Assembly: GCF_900100625.1 (NCBI RefSeq)
Contig: NZ_FMTY01000004.1
Location: 62,001 to 126,000, forward strand
Length of the DNA stretch: 64,000 nucleotides
Reading direction: 5' to 3'
Origin: Flavobacterium saliperosum
GTDB lineage: Bacteria > Bacteroidota > Bacteroidia > Flavobacteriales > Flavobacteriaceae
Positions 26,055-35,373 of this stretch are shown here, piece after piece (within the stretch, counting starts at the first letter, position 1; each line of letters begins with the position of its first letter). The notes beneath the pieces are model-generated. The model was not told the origin of the DNA, made no database searches, and saw nothing but the letters and a program-made list of their open reading frames with translations. Position numbers and translations under genes: made by a program.

Positions 26055-27083
26055 ATGGGATTTTTTGATTTCATGACCGAGGACATCGCGATTGACCTTG
26101 GAACCGCAAATACCTTAATCATTCATAATGACAAGGTTGTTATTGACAGTCCGTCTATTGTTGCCCGTGACCGCATCACCGGTAAGATTATTGCTGTCGG
26201 TAAGGAAGCGAACATGATGCAGGGTAAAACCCATGAAAACATCAAAACCATTCGTCCGTTAAAAGATGGGGTTATTGCTGACTTCGATGCGTCGGAGAAA
26301 ATGATCAGCATGTTTATAAAAAGTATTCCTGCCTTAAAGAAAAAAATGTTTACACCGGCACTTCGCATGGTGGTTTGTATCCCTTCCGGCATTACCGAAG
26401 TGGAGATGCGAGCGGTAAAAGAATCGTGTGAGCGTGTAAACGGAAAAGAAGTATACTTAATCCACGAACCGATGGCGGCAGCTATCGGTATCGGGGTGGA
26501 CATCATGCAGCCGAAAGGAAACATGATTGTGGATATAGGTGGAGGAACCACTGAAATTGCGGTTATCGCTTTGGGCGGAATTGTGTGTGACAAATCGGTT
26601 AAAATTGCCGGGGACGTTTTCACAAACGACATCATTTACTACATGAGAACCCAGCACAATCTATTCGTTGGAGAAACCACTGCCGAAAAAATAAAAATCT
26701 CCGTGGGTGCTGCCACCGAAGACCTGGAAACTCCTCCAGACGACATGGAAGTACAAGGACGTGACCTATTAACCGGAAAACCAAAACAGGTAAACGTTTC
26801 CTACCGCGAGATTGCCAAAGCGCTTGACAAATCCATTCAGCGTATCGAAGATGCGGTAATGGAAACCTTATCGCAAACCCCGCCGGAATTGGCAGCCGAT
26901 ATCTACAACACCGGTATTTATCTTGCAGGTGGCGGTTCGATGCTAAGAGGATTGGACAAGCGAATTTCACAAAAAACAGACCTACCCGTTTATATTGCTG
27001 AAGACCCCCTTAGAGCAGTAGTTAGAGGAACCGGAATGGCGCTTAAAAACCTACAAAAATTTAGAAGTATTCTTATCAAATAA
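26055..27083 (+). CDS. mreB: Rod shape-determining protein MreB
   Basis: This is the actin-like cytoskeletal ATPase that guides lateral cell-wall synthesis. The ATG at 26055 (MGFFDFMTEDIAIDLG) gives 342 residues; the in-frame TTG two codons earlier is less likely. The N-terminal FFDF is the amphipathic membrane-binding segment. The phosphate loops are DLGTANTL and DIGGGTTEIAVI, and AGGGSMLRGLDKRI is the adenosine motif. It is the first gene of mreB-mreC-mreD-PBP2-rodA, the full elongasome, which implies a rod-shaped cell. Confidence 0.98.
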   Translation: MGFFDFMTEDIAIDLGTANTLIIHNDKVVIDSPSIVARDRITGKIIAVGKEANMMQGKTHENIKTIRPLKDGVIADFDASEKMISMFIKSIPALKKKMFTPALRMVVCIPSGITEVEMRAVKESCERVNGKEVYLIHEPMAAAIGIGVDIMQPKGNMIVDIGGGTTEIAVIALGGIVCDKSVKIAGDVFTNDIIYYMRTQHNLFVGETTAEKIKISVGAATEDLETPPDDMEVQGRDLLTGKPKQVNVSYREIAKALDKSIQRIEDAVMETLSQTPPELAADIYNTGIYLAGGGSMLRGLDKRISQKTDLPVYIAEDPLRAVVRGTGMALKNLQKFRSILIK

Positions 27084-27094
27084 AGAAATAATAC

Positions 27095-27922
27095 ATGCAG
27101 CAAATAATTAATTTTATATTTAAAAACAGCATCCGATTGCTGTTTTTGCTGCTTTTGATAACCTCGTTAACACTGACCATTCAGTCGCATTCGTACCACC
27201 GAAGCCAGTTTGTGAGTTCGGCAAATGTAGTGACCGGTGGCGTGTATCAGCGTATTAACAATGTGAAAGAATATTTCAACCTACGCACGCAAAACAACGA
27301 TTTAGCCAAAGAAAATGCGTACCTGAAACAATTGCTTTACAACAAACCCGATACGGTTATCGCTTCCACCGAATTGATTCCGAGAGGTTATGAAGACATC
27401 AAAGTAATTCAGTCCAAGGTGATTAACAACTCCTTTAATGTACCTGAAAACTACATCACCATTAACAGCGGAAGTGCCGATGGCGTCAAACCGGACATGG
27501 GGGTGGTAAACAGTCTCGGAATTGTAGGTATCATAGAAAAAACGTCTAAGAATTACGCCACCGTCCAGAGCATTTTAAATGTCAAATCACAGATTAATGC
27601 GAAGATTAAGAAGTCAAATCACTTTGGTTCGCTGATCTGGAATGCCAAAAATGTGGGTTATGCGCAATTAATCGACGTTCCAAGACTGGCTTCCGTTAAA
27701 AAAGGAGATACCATTGTAACCGGAGGCCGTTCGGTAATTTTTCCTGAAAATATTCCTATTGGTAAAATCGACAAAATCTTTATCGACAAAGCAACAAACT
27801 ATTACACGATTAATATCCGTTTGTTCAACGACATGACAAATTTGGGTCACGTGTATGTGATCGAGAATGTGAAACGTAAGGAAATCATTAAATTAGAAGA
27901 AGAAACAAAACCTGATGAATAG
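27095..27922 (+). CDS. mreC: Rod shape-determining protein MreC
   Basis: This bitopic 275-residue periplasmic scaffold has one helix at about residues 9-28 and then a coiled coil at 58-80 (EYFNLRTQNNDLAKENAYLKQ). The beta domains follow, with NYITINSGSADGVKPDMGV and KKGDTIVTGGRSVIFPENIPIG. MreC joins MreB and PBP2 across the membrane. Its end overlaps the mreD start by 8 bp, supporting coupled translation. Confidence 0.95.
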   Translation: MQQIINFIFKNSIRLLFLLLLITSLTLTIQSHSYHRSQFVSSANVVTGGVYQRINNVKEYFNLRTQNNDLAKENAYLKQLLYNKPDTVIASTELIPRGYEDIKVIQSKVINNSFNVPENYITINSGSADGVKPDMGVVNSLGIVGIIEKTSKNYATVQSILNVKSQINAKIKKSNHFGSLIWNAKNVGYAQLIDVPRLASVKKGDTIVTGGRSVIFPENIPIGKIDKIFIDKATNYYTINIRLFNDMTNLGHVYVIENVKRKEIIKLEEETKPDE

Positions 27923-28421
27923 TACATTTATCCTAAATATTTTTCGTTTTGTGGCTTTGCTAGCCCTACAGGTTGTCGTTTTCAACAACATCAACTTTTT
28001 GGGGTACGTTAATCCTTTCCCTTACATTTTATTTATCCTCTTATATCCGGTAAACGGTAACAGAGCCGGTCTTTTGGTGGCCAGTTTCCTGCTCGGACTC
28101 TCCATGGATATGTTTTGCAATTCGGGTGGTGTACATGCTACTGCCTGTTTGGTTTTGGCCTATCTGAGACCCTCCATTTTTAAATTCGCCTTTGGTATCA
28201 GTTACGAATACCAGACCGTGAAAATTGCCGATAAATTGTCGCCGGAACGCTTTACTTTTATTCTTATTGCGGTATTGATACACCATTTGGTCTTGTACCT
28301 TTTAGAAATTTTCCGATTTAGTTTCTTTTGGGAAATTTTATGGCGAACTTTACTATCGACTTTATTTACACTTATACTTTGTATTGTCAGCATCTACTTA
28401 ATTAAGCCAAGCAAGCGATGA
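27915..28421 (+). CDS. mreD: Rod shape-determining protein MreD
   Basis: This polytopic inner-membrane protein of 168 residues has about five hydrophobic segments. Its position between mreC and PBP2 and its size fit MreD, whose sequence is otherwise poorly conserved. It overlaps mreC by 8 bp and the PBP2 gene by 4 bp (ATGA), so the three are tightly coupled. Confidence 0.88.
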   Translation: MNSTFILNIFRFVALLALQVVVFNNINFLGYVNPFPYILFILLYPVNGNRAGLLVASFLLGLSMDMFCNSGGVHATACLVLAYLRPSIFKFAFGISYEYQTVKIADKLSPERFTFILIAVLIHHLVLYLLEIFRFSFFWEILWRTLLSTLFTLILCIVSIYLIKPSKR

Positions 28422-30280
28422 GAAAGTTATTTTTACCCGGTTTGATTGTTGTTACAGCAGTGCTGATAATAGCAAGGCTTTTCTATTTGCAGATATTGGA
28501 CGACTCTTTTAAGATCAAGTCCGACAACAACGCCATTAAAATTGTTTACGATTACCCGGAACGCGGTTATATTTATGATCGTAACGGAGAATTATTGGTT
28601 GCCAACCAACCCTCTTATGACATTATGGTAGTGCCGAAGGAAATCAAAAACCTTGATACTTTGGAATTTTGCACCATCCTAAATGTCACCAAAGAAGAGT
28701 TTCTTAAAAAAATCGAAAAAGCCAAAATCTATAGCCCAAGACTTCCTTCCGTATTCCTTCCGCAATTAAACAAAATGGAATATGCTGCTTTTCAGGAGAA
28801 AATCAGAAAATACGAAGGTTTTTATATTCAAAAACGTTCCTTGAGGGATTATCAGGTGAATGTGGGAGCGAATGTTTTCGGATACATTACTCAGGTGAAT
28901 GACGCCATTATAGCAAAACACCCCTATTATAAAAGCGGTGATTTGATTGGTATGCAAGGAGTGGAGCAAACTTATGAAGAAATTTTACGCGGTATCAAAG
29001 GGGTGAAGTACCGTCAAAGGGACCGTTTCAACAAAGATATCGGCCCGTACAAAGAAGGAATTTACGATACGATAGCCGTTCAGGGAAAAGACATCACTTT
29101 ATCCCTTGATGTGGAACTTCAGAAATACGGCGAAGCCCTGATGAAGAACAAACGTGGCGGAATTGTAGCCATTGAACCAAGCACCGGAGAAATTCTCGCG
29201 TTGGTTACGGCGCCTTCGTATGACCCTGCTATTTTGGTGGGACGCGAGCGTTCTAAAAACTACACCGCGCTATACAACGATTCGATTGCCATGCCACTGT
29301 TCGACAGAGGTTTATTGGCCGAATACCCTCCCGGATCCCCTTTTAAAATCCTGACCGCTTTGATAGGTTTACAAGAAGGCGTTATCGACGAAAAAACACA
29401 ATTTGCCTGCAGTCACGGTTTCTCCTATGGTAGAGGAGCGTTTATGAAATGCCACTGCGGCGGCGGTATGCGGGATTTAAATGTTGGAATTTACAAATCC
29501 TGTAATGCCTATTTCGGGAATGTCTATAAATATACTATCGACAAATACCAGAAACCAAGATACGGTGTAAATGCCTGGAGCAATCACTTAAAAAGTTTCG
29601 GTTTGGGTAATTTCATGGGGTATGATTTACCTCCGGGAAGAAAAGGTCACGTCCCGACTTCAAAATATTATGACCGTTGGTATCCCAATGGCGGATGGAA
29701 AAGTTCTACCATCATCTCCAACTCCATCGGACAAGGTGAAGTCTTGATGACCCCAATGCAATTGGCCAACATGATGGCGATTATTGCCAATGAAGGGTAT
29801 TATTACACACCTCACATGATTAAAAAAATCAAAGGGCAGCAAATTGATAAAAAGTACCGAACCAAACACGTTACGACTATCGACAAACAATATTTCAAAC
29901 CGGTAATCAACGGATTGTTTGACGTGTACAACTTTGGTACGGCAGCCGGTTTACGCGTGGAAGGCATCGAAATCTGTGGTAAAACCGGAACCGCAGAAAA
30001 CTTCACCAAGATTAACGGGCAGCGCGTTCAGTTAACGGACCACTCTGTTTTCGTTGCATTTGCACCAAGGGTCAATCCTAAAATTGCCATTGCGGTTTTG
30101 GTGGAAAATGGGTATTGGGGTTCCCGTTGGGCTGGTCCGATTTCGAGTTTGATGATTGAAAAATACATCAAAAAAGACACCATCACCCGTAAAGATTTAG
30201 AAAGAAGAATGTTGGAAGGAAGCTTAGAATTTGAGTATTCGAAAGTAACCAGCGGGCAACCGTTTACCATTAACAAATAG
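28418..30280 (+). CDS. mrdA: Penicillin-binding protein 2 (elongation transpeptidase)
   Basis: This class B PBP cross-links peptidoglycan together with RodA. It has 620 residues. One N-terminal helix (residues 5-22) precedes the pedestal domain (YPERGYIYDRNGELLVANQP). The catalytic SxxK is Ser307-Pro-Phe-Lys310 in YPPGSPFK. The second motif SCN follows near residue 361, and KTGTAEN lies near 523. The start overlaps mreD by 4 bp, and rodA begins 5 bp after its stop. Confidence 0.96.
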   Translation: MRKLFLPGLIVVTAVLIIARLFYLQILDDSFKIKSDNNAIKIVYDYPERGYIYDRNGELLVANQPSYDIMVVPKEIKNLDTLEFCTILNVTKEEFLKKIEKAKIYSPRLPSVFLPQLNKMEYAAFQEKIRKYEGFYIQKRSLRDYQVNVGANVFGYITQVNDAIIAKHPYYKSGDLIGMQGVEQTYEEILRGIKGVKYRQRDRFNKDIGPYKEGIYDTIAVQGKDITLSLDVELQKYGEALMKNKRGGIVAIEPSTGEILALVTAPSYDPAILVGRERSKNYTALYNDSIAMPLFDRGLLAEYPPGSPFKILTALIGLQEGVIDEKTQFACSHGFSYGRGAFMKCHCGGGMRDLNVGIYKSCNAYFGNVYKYTIDKYQKPRYGVNAWSNHLKSFGLGNFMGYDLPPGRKGHVPTSKYYDRWYPNGGWKSSTIISNSIGQGEVLMTPMQLANMMAIIANEGYYYTPHMIKKIKGQQIDKKYRTKHVTTIDKQYFKPVINGLFDVYNFGTAAGLRVEGIEICGKTGTAENFTKINGQRVQLTDHSVFVAFAPRVNPKIAIAVLVENGYWGSRWAGPISSLMIEKYIKKDTITRKDLERRMLEGSLEFEYSKVTSGQPFTINK

Positions 30281-30285
30281 GCCGA

Positions 30286-31542
30286 ATGAAGAATCAAAGT
30301 GTAATCAATAACATCGACTGGATTACCGTATTTATTTATACCATCCTGGTTATCATGGGTTGGATGAATATCTATTCCGCATCGTTACCTATTGAGGAAA
30401 CTTCGATTTTTGATTTGAGTCAGATTTATGGCAGACAGATGCTGTTTATCTTTCTGACCATTCCGTTGATTTTCATCATTTTGTCAATGGAAGCCAAGAT
30501 TTTCGAAAAGTATTCCACCGTCTTTTACATTATCGGTATCTTTTTACTGTTGGGTTTGTTTGCCTTCGGAAAAACCATTAAGGGACAAACCAACTGGTAC
30601 CAGTTTGGGGGATTTGGTTTCCAGCCATCGGAATTCGTTAAAACGGCTACAGCCCTGGTACTCGCCAAATTAGTGAGTGATACGCAAATCAATCTAAAAA
30701 ACTTTAAGCATCAATTGTTCGCTTTAGCGGTTTTTGGATTTCCCGTTGTGTTGATTCTGATGCAACCCGATGCCGGAAGTGCCATGATATTCCTTTCCCT
30801 TATTTTTGTACTCTATCGTGAAGGTCTACCAAGTTGGTACCTTTGGACAGGTTTTATCGGAATAGCGCTTTTCATATTGGCGTTAGTGGTAAAACCGATA
30901 TTTCTCATCGGGTTCGTTTTGTTGGTGATGATTATCCATTTCATTCTGAATACCCGAATCACAAGAAACCCAATTATTTACGGAATTTTGTTTGTCGTAA
31001 TTACCGGAATGGTCTTGTCAGTCGATTATGTATATGAAACGGTACTGGAACCGCATCAGAAAGACCGTATCAACGTACTGATTGGGGAAGACGTGAACAT
31101 GCAGAAAGAAGGTTACAACCTGAACCAATCGATGATTGCCATCGGATCCGGAAGCTGGTTTGGGAAAGGCTATCTTGAAGGCACCCAAACTAAAGGCGGC
31201 TTTGTACCGGAACAACACACCGACTATATTTTTACAACCGTAGGTGAAGAATGGGGCTTTGTAGGCGCTACAGTGGTAATCTTCTTGTTTATTTGTCTCT
31301 TCTTACGGATCATCTACCTCGCCGAACGACAGAAAACAAAATTCAGCCGGATTTACGGGTATTGTGTTGCCACCTATTTATTCACACACTTTTTTGTGAA
31401 TGTGGCGATGCTTATTAAGTTGTTCCCAACCATTGGTGTACCGCTACCGTTCTTTTCATACGGAGGATCCAGTTTATGGGCTTTTACGATTATGCTTTAC
31501 ATTTTCATCAAAATGGATGCTAATAAGGTGAACGAATGGTAG
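30286..31542 (+). CDS. rodA: RodA peptidoglycan glycosyltransferase (SEDS)
   Basis: This SEDS-family polymerase makes glycan strands for cell elongation with PBP2. It has 418 residues and about ten hydrophobic helices. Typical blocks are GQTNWYQFGGFGFQPSEFVK, LMQPDAGSAMIFL, then GKGYLEGTQTKGGFVPEQHTDYIF and GVPLPFFSYGGSSL. It is the last gene of the mre operon. A nuclease gene converges on it with only one base between stop codons. Confidence 0.97.
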   Translation: MKNQSVINNIDWITVFIYTILVIMGWMNIYSASLPIEETSIFDLSQIYGRQMLFIFLTIPLIFIILSMEAKIFEKYSTVFYIIGIFLLLGLFAFGKTIKGQTNWYQFGGFGFQPSEFVKTATALVLAKLVSDTQINLKNFKHQLFALAVFGFPVVLILMQPDAGSAMIFLSLIFVLYREGLPSWYLWTGFIGIALFILALVVKPIFLIGFVLLVMIIHFILNTRITRNPIIYGILFVVITGMVLSVDYVYETVLEPHQKDRINVLIGEDVNMQKEGYNLNQSMIAIGSGSWFGKGYLEGTQTKGGFVPEQHTDYIFTTVGEEWGFVGATVVIFLFICLFLRIIYLAERQKTKFSRIYGYCVATYLFTHFFVNVAMLIKLFPTIGVPLPFFSYGGSSLWAFTIMLYIFIKMDANKVNEW

Positions 31543-31543
31543 C

Positions 31544-32359
31544 CTAAAAACTCCACTCTTTATAATCGTTTGATTTTTCCATTTTGTTTTCCACAGCATC
31601 AGGAAGTTTGGGGAAGAAATCGATGCCCGTCATTTTCTCGATAGTATTCACATCCATAACAAATTCATACAATGCTTTTTCCGAATCTTCATGCGGCACC
31701 AGGAATCCGATCATTTTTTTACCGTCTTTGGTCATAAGAATTTTGTAGAAATAATTCGGAACCGCTACATTTTCCTCTCCTATGCTTTTCAGATTGTCGC
31801 TTAAAACACCTCCGGTAACCACATAAAGGCCGTCGTATTTTTTGGCCCAATACCGCACCTTTTGTTCCAGGCGATTCCAGACACCGTCGTTAAACTCGTG
31901 CAATTGGGGAGAAATATTGGACGTATAAAACGTTTCCTCAAAAGCTTTATAAGAACTTTTTCGGTCTCCGGCAGGACACAAATGCCCCTTATCGTAACCC
32001 GACTTTTTATAATTCCGCCAATCGGCCGAACGCGATTTCACTTTAGGGTCTTCAATAAAAAAAGGACGATTAAAATTCCGATTAGAAAAATCGAGGCTTG
32101 ACAAACTATAAGCAACCCATTCCGACTGTTCAAACTCTTCCGAATACGAAAAAGCAAACCCCTCCCGCTGAATCACAACGCCTGTGGTGGAAGTAGGATA
32201 AAAATAAAAAGACAATGTGATAACCGGTGTCACTGTTTCGACAGAGGGATTCCATACTTCTTCTTTCGGAGCCATTTCGTTTTGCTTACAGGAAAAAAGA
32301 GTAAAAAATAACCCTAAAACAACCTTAAAAATGAGATTTCTCTTAATTAACTTCGCCAT
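31544..32359 (-). CDS. DNA/RNA non-specific endonuclease (NUC1 family), lipoprotein
   Basis: This 271-residue nuclease has a lipobox (TLFSCK, Cys24). The active-site motif is D-K-G-H at residues 123-126 (YDKGHLCPAGDRK), where the family usually has DRGH; the catalytic His126 is kept. SNISPQLHEFNDGVWNRLEQ supplies the metal-binding Asn and helix. The lipid anchor puts it on the periplasmic or outer surface. A role in using or removing extracellular DNA is plausible (inference). It has no accessory immunity gene beside it, so it is probably not a toxin. Confidence 0.92.
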   Translation of the reverse strand: MAKLIKRNLIFKVVLGLFFTLFSCKQNEMAPKEEVWNPSVETVTPVITLSFYFYPTSTTGVVIQREGFAFSYSEEFEQSEWVAYSLSSLDFSNRNFNRPFFIEDPKVKSRSADWRNYKKSGYDKGHLCPAGDRKSSYKAFEETFYTSNISPQLHEFNDGVWNRLEQKVRYWAKKYDGLYVVTGGVLSDNLKSIGEENVAVPNYFYKILMTKDGKKMIGFLVPHEDSEKALYEFVMDVNTIEKMTGIDFFPKLPDAVENKMEKSNDYKEWSF

Positions 32360-32384
32360 AATGCATTTGTGGTTCGATATTTGT

Positions 32385-32392
32385 TAATTTTG
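32385..32392 (+). promoter_or_regulatory. Minus-7 element for the charged coiled-coil gene
   Basis: TAATTTTG matches TAnnTTTG and lies 44 bp before the ATG at 32437. A TTTG at 32366 is 15 bp upstream, slightly close. Confidence 0.55.
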
Positions 32393-32436
32393 TAAAGGTA
32401 TTAAATCAAATAAGAAGAAATTTAAAATTTAGAAAT

Positions 32437-32982
32437 ATGAAAAACAAAATAATGTTGGCCATCGCAATTTGCGGTTTTCAATTTGGGTTTGCTCAAGAGA
32501 TTGTAAAAGACACTACGGTAAAACCAATTGACATAGTGGAAGCGGAAAGAAAAGCAGCCGACGAGAAAGCTAAAGTGCTTGAGGCGGAAAGAATCGAGAA
32601 AGAACGCATCCAGGTTTTAAAAAACAGTGAGAAGGAGCGAAAGGAAATGGAAAAAGCGCAGGACAAAGCTGAGAAAGAGCGCAAGCAAATGGAGCGTGAA
32701 AACAAGAAAATGGCGAAAGAGTTGAAAAAAGCAGAAAAAGAAAGAGACAAACTGGACAAAGCAAAACGTAATGTTGAAAAAGCCAAAGACCGTTTGGAAG
32801 ACAGCAGAAAAGATCTGAATAACGAACAGGAAAAATTTGACAGACAAACCAGAAAAGGAAAACTGAGTCCTGAGAAAGAATTAAAAGCAAGAGAAAAGCT
32901 TTTAAAAATGAGCAACAAAAAAAAAGAACGTCAATTGGAACTTGAAAAAGAACAGATGAAACTTAACAAGTTGCTGAAATAA
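32437..32982 (+). CDS. Secreted charged coiled-coil protein
   Basis: No named family was recognised. This 181-residue protein has a signal peptide (ending FGFAQ). After residue 35 it is nearly all Lys, Glu, Arg and Ala, with heptad spacing, for example EKERKEMEKAQDKAEKERKQ and KAEKERDKLDKAKRNVEKAK. It is predicted to be one long helix in the periplasm. It is flanked by its own minus-7 element and a strong terminator, so it is a monocistronic gene. Confidence 0.8.
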   Translation: MKNKIMLAIAICGFQFGFAQEIVKDTTVKPIDIVEAERKAADEKAKVLEAERIEKERIQVLKNSEKERKEMEKAQDKAEKERKQMERENKKMAKELKKAEKERDKLDKAKRNVEKAKDRLEDSRKDLNNEQEKFDRQTRKGKLSPEKELKAREKLLKMSNKKKERQLELEKEQMKLNKLLK

Positions 32983-32985
32983 TAA

Positions 32986-33020
32986 TAAAAAAGCCATTCA
33001 CTTTGTGAATGGCTTTTTTT
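32986..33020. terminator. Strong bidirectional terminator
   Basis: AAGCCATTCAC (32991-33001) and GTGAATGGCTT (33005-33015) form an 11-bp stem with a 3-nt loop, flanked by A and T runs. It serves the coiled-coil gene on the plus strand and the protease gene on the minus strand. Confidence 0.93.
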
Positions 33021-33037
33021 ATACAAGGCACAAAAGA

Positions 33038-35209
33038 TTATTTCACTTCGGCCAATTTATTTTTCTTGTCCTTCAAATTAATTGTCCCTTTCAAAACCGA
33101 TGTGGATTTCATGTCGGAAAGAATATTCAAGGCTTCTTCCACATAAACATCGCTCGATAAACTTTCATGCCATCTTTCTCTTTTTTGAGCCAACAGCGAA
33201 TCTTTTTTGAAAATTTCCTGCTCATAAGGCAATGATGTGAATTTCAGATTGCTCTTATAATCAACAATGGCTTTGAATTTTTTGGCTTTCGCTTCCACTG
33301 AATTTTCTTCTTCCCTGAATTTTTTATAGTTCAGACTGTAGGTATTAATGTCTTTGCGTTCGTTAATCCATTTCGCATTTTCATCGATCAATCTGAATTG
33401 CTCGCTGCTTGCCATTCTGGCTTTACTTTTTGCAATCACATCTTCGAACGTGGCATTTTTCGTTACCTTATAAGACGCTTCGTCAATTTTATCCCAAGGC
33501 ATGGCATTTTCCACATCACGTTCTCCCATCTCAATATACGAATATCTGTCCGGCATAACGATGTCACTCAACACCCCTTCTCTTTGGGTGGAACCTCCGT
33601 TAATTCTGTAGAATTTCTGCGTGGTTGTTTTCAAGGCACCCAAATCACCGAAAGAGCTGCTTCTTACGAACTGATTCAAATCGATTAGGTTCTGAACGGT
33701 TCCTTTCCCGTAAGTATGCTTACTTCCGATAACAATACCACGTTTGTAATCCTGAATCGCCGCAGCGAAAATTTCAGAAGCCGATGCCGAGAAATTGTTA
33801 ACCATTACTACCAAAGGTCCATCCCATTGTACACGGGAATCTTTGTCATAAAGAACATCTTTCTTTTTTCCAGAGGATTTCACCTGAACCACAGGCCCTT
33901 CTTCAATGAACAATCCTACCATATCCACCACCGTTTGAAGTGATCCTCCACCATTGTCACGCAAATCCATTACAATACCTTCAACACCTTGTGCTTTCAA
34001 TCTTTCGATTTCCTGCGCCACGTCTTTGAAAGCATCTCTTTTGTCTTTGTTTTCGAAATCGATATAGAATTTAGGCAAATAAATTATTCCGAAAGTCTTC
34101 CCTCCTTCTTTTACCACACTTGATTTGGCATACGTTTCTTCCAACTCCACCACTTCACGGATAATCGAAATCACTTTAATGGTTCCGTCTACTTTTTTAA
34201 CGGTCAGACGCACTTCCGTACCTTTTTTACCTTTAATTTTTTTCACCACATCGTCCAAACGCATCCCTACTACATCTACGGGTTCATCACTACCTTGCGC
34301 TACTTTCATGATTAAGTCGCCTTGTTCCAGTTGCTTTCCTCTCCAGGCCGGTCCGCCGGGAATCAGTTCCGAAATTTCAGTAATGTCATTTTTCTTTTGT
34401 AAACGCGCTCCGATGCCTTCCAATGTTCCGCTCATACTGATATCGAACTTGTCTTTTTCTTCCGGAGCAAAATAAAAGGTATGCGGGTCAAAACGCTCGA
34501 CAATGGCATTCAGATAAATTGAAAACCAGTCGTTTCGGTCCAATTCCCCAACGAAATCAAAATAATCGTTTAGCGATTTTAAAGTCGTTTCACGGGAATC
34601 GGCTTCAAGTTCCGCAAACGTTTTCTCTTTGTAGTTGGCGTCTTTTTTCTTTTTGTCTTCCTCCAATTTCAACTTATCGGTGATGGATGACAAAACCGAC
34701 AATTTCAACTGTTTCTCCCAACGTAATTTCAATTCCGCTTTGTTTTTCGAAAACGGCAGTTTATCATAATCGGTATTGATGTTGTCTTCCTTATTGAAAT
34801 CGAAAGGTTTATCCAGAACTTCTTTGTAGATCTTTCTAGACTCATTCATTCTTTCAATAAGACGTGTGTAAGTTAATTCAAAGAATTTCAAATCTTTGCT
34901 TTTAATCATATCATCAATTTGGGTCTCATATTTCTTAAATTCATCGATATCCGACTGCACAAAGAAACGTCTTGAAGGATCTATACCGTTAATATATTCC
35001 TTATATACATTTTTGGAAAATGCATCATCCATTGCTATAGGGTCGTAATGTCCTTTTTCCAAAACAAAAGTCAGTAACTCGAGCAAAAGTCGGTCTTTTT
35101 CGGGGTCTTCTTTTTTGTTAGGCACAAAACTCCACAGTATTGCTGACAAAGCGGTTATCAACAATACAATCTTATAATTTCTCTTCATAAATTGCCAAAA
35201 AGTATTCAT
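33038..35209 (-). CDS. prc: Carboxy-terminal processing peptidase (tail-specific protease, S41A)
   Basis: This periplasmic, membrane-anchored protease degrades proteins by their C-terminal tails and trims cell-wall enzymes. It has 723 residues, with one helix near residues 13-28. A long N-terminal helical domain is followed by a PDZ domain (about 240-340, GIGARLQKKNDITEISELIPGG). The S41 catalytic core has Ser476 in SASASEIF and Lys501 in YGKGTVQ, the same spacing as E. coli Prc. The C-terminal DUF3340-like helical region completes it. An alternative ATG seven codons later (MKRNYKIVLL) is also possible. Confidence 0.95.
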   Translation of the reverse strand: MNTFWQFMKRNYKIVLLITALSAILWSFVPNKKEDPEKDRLLLELLTFVLEKGHYDPIAMDDAFSKNVYKEYINGIDPSRRFFVQSDIDEFKKYETQIDDMIKSKDLKFFELTYTRLIERMNESRKIYKEVLDKPFDFNKEDNINTDYDKLPFSKNKAELKLRWEKQLKLSVLSSITDKLKLEEDKKKKDANYKEKTFAELEADSRETTLKSLNDYFDFVGELDRNDWFSIYLNAIVERFDPHTFYFAPEEKDKFDISMSGTLEGIGARLQKKNDITEISELIPGGPAWRGKQLEQGDLIMKVAQGSDEPVDVVGMRLDDVVKKIKGKKGTEVRLTVKKVDGTIKVISIIREVVELEETYAKSSVVKEGGKTFGIIYLPKFYIDFENKDKRDAFKDVAQEIERLKAQGVEGIVMDLRDNGGGSLQTVVDMVGLFIEEGPVVQVKSSGKKKDVLYDKDSRVQWDGPLVVMVNNFSASASEIFAAAIQDYKRGIVIGSKHTYGKGTVQNLIDLNQFVRSSSFGDLGALKTTTQKFYRINGGSTQREGVLSDIVMPDRYSYIEMGERDVENAMPWDKIDEASYKVTKNATFEDVIAKSKARMASSEQFRLIDENAKWINERKDINTYSLNYKKFREEENSVEAKAKKFKAIVDYKSNLKFTSLPYEQEIFKKDSLLAQKRERWHESLSSDVYVEEALNILSDMKSTSVLKGTINLKDKKNKLAEVK

Positions 35210-35373
35210 TACTATTTTTCACTAAATTACATAAAAAAGGAAGCTAGGTTCTTAATGTTCCAATAATTTTTTGTTAAAGATTCCTTTTTATTGTTAAAAC
35301 CTAAAAACAAAAATTGTACCAACATCAATTTAGAAAATGCTTACTTTAGCGAAAGTAAAAAAATAATGCCAAA
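35210..35373. other. Divergent prc-surE intergenic region
   Basis: The 164-bp AT-rich spacer must hold promoters for both genes. The only near match is TACTTTAG at 35342-35349 on the plus strand, one base off TAnnTTTG and 25 bp before surE. Nothing clear was seen for prc. Confidence 0.4.

Noticed and set aside
26123..26635. Minus-strand 170-codon frame inside mreB
   Set aside because: It is antisense to the highly conserved MreB core. There are no independent signs of coding.
32493..32918. Long minus-strand Ser/Leu/Phe-rich open frames
   Set aside because: They are antisense to the Lys/Glu-rich coiled-coil gene. AAG/GAA codons read backwards give CTT/TTC, so stop codons are rare by composition.
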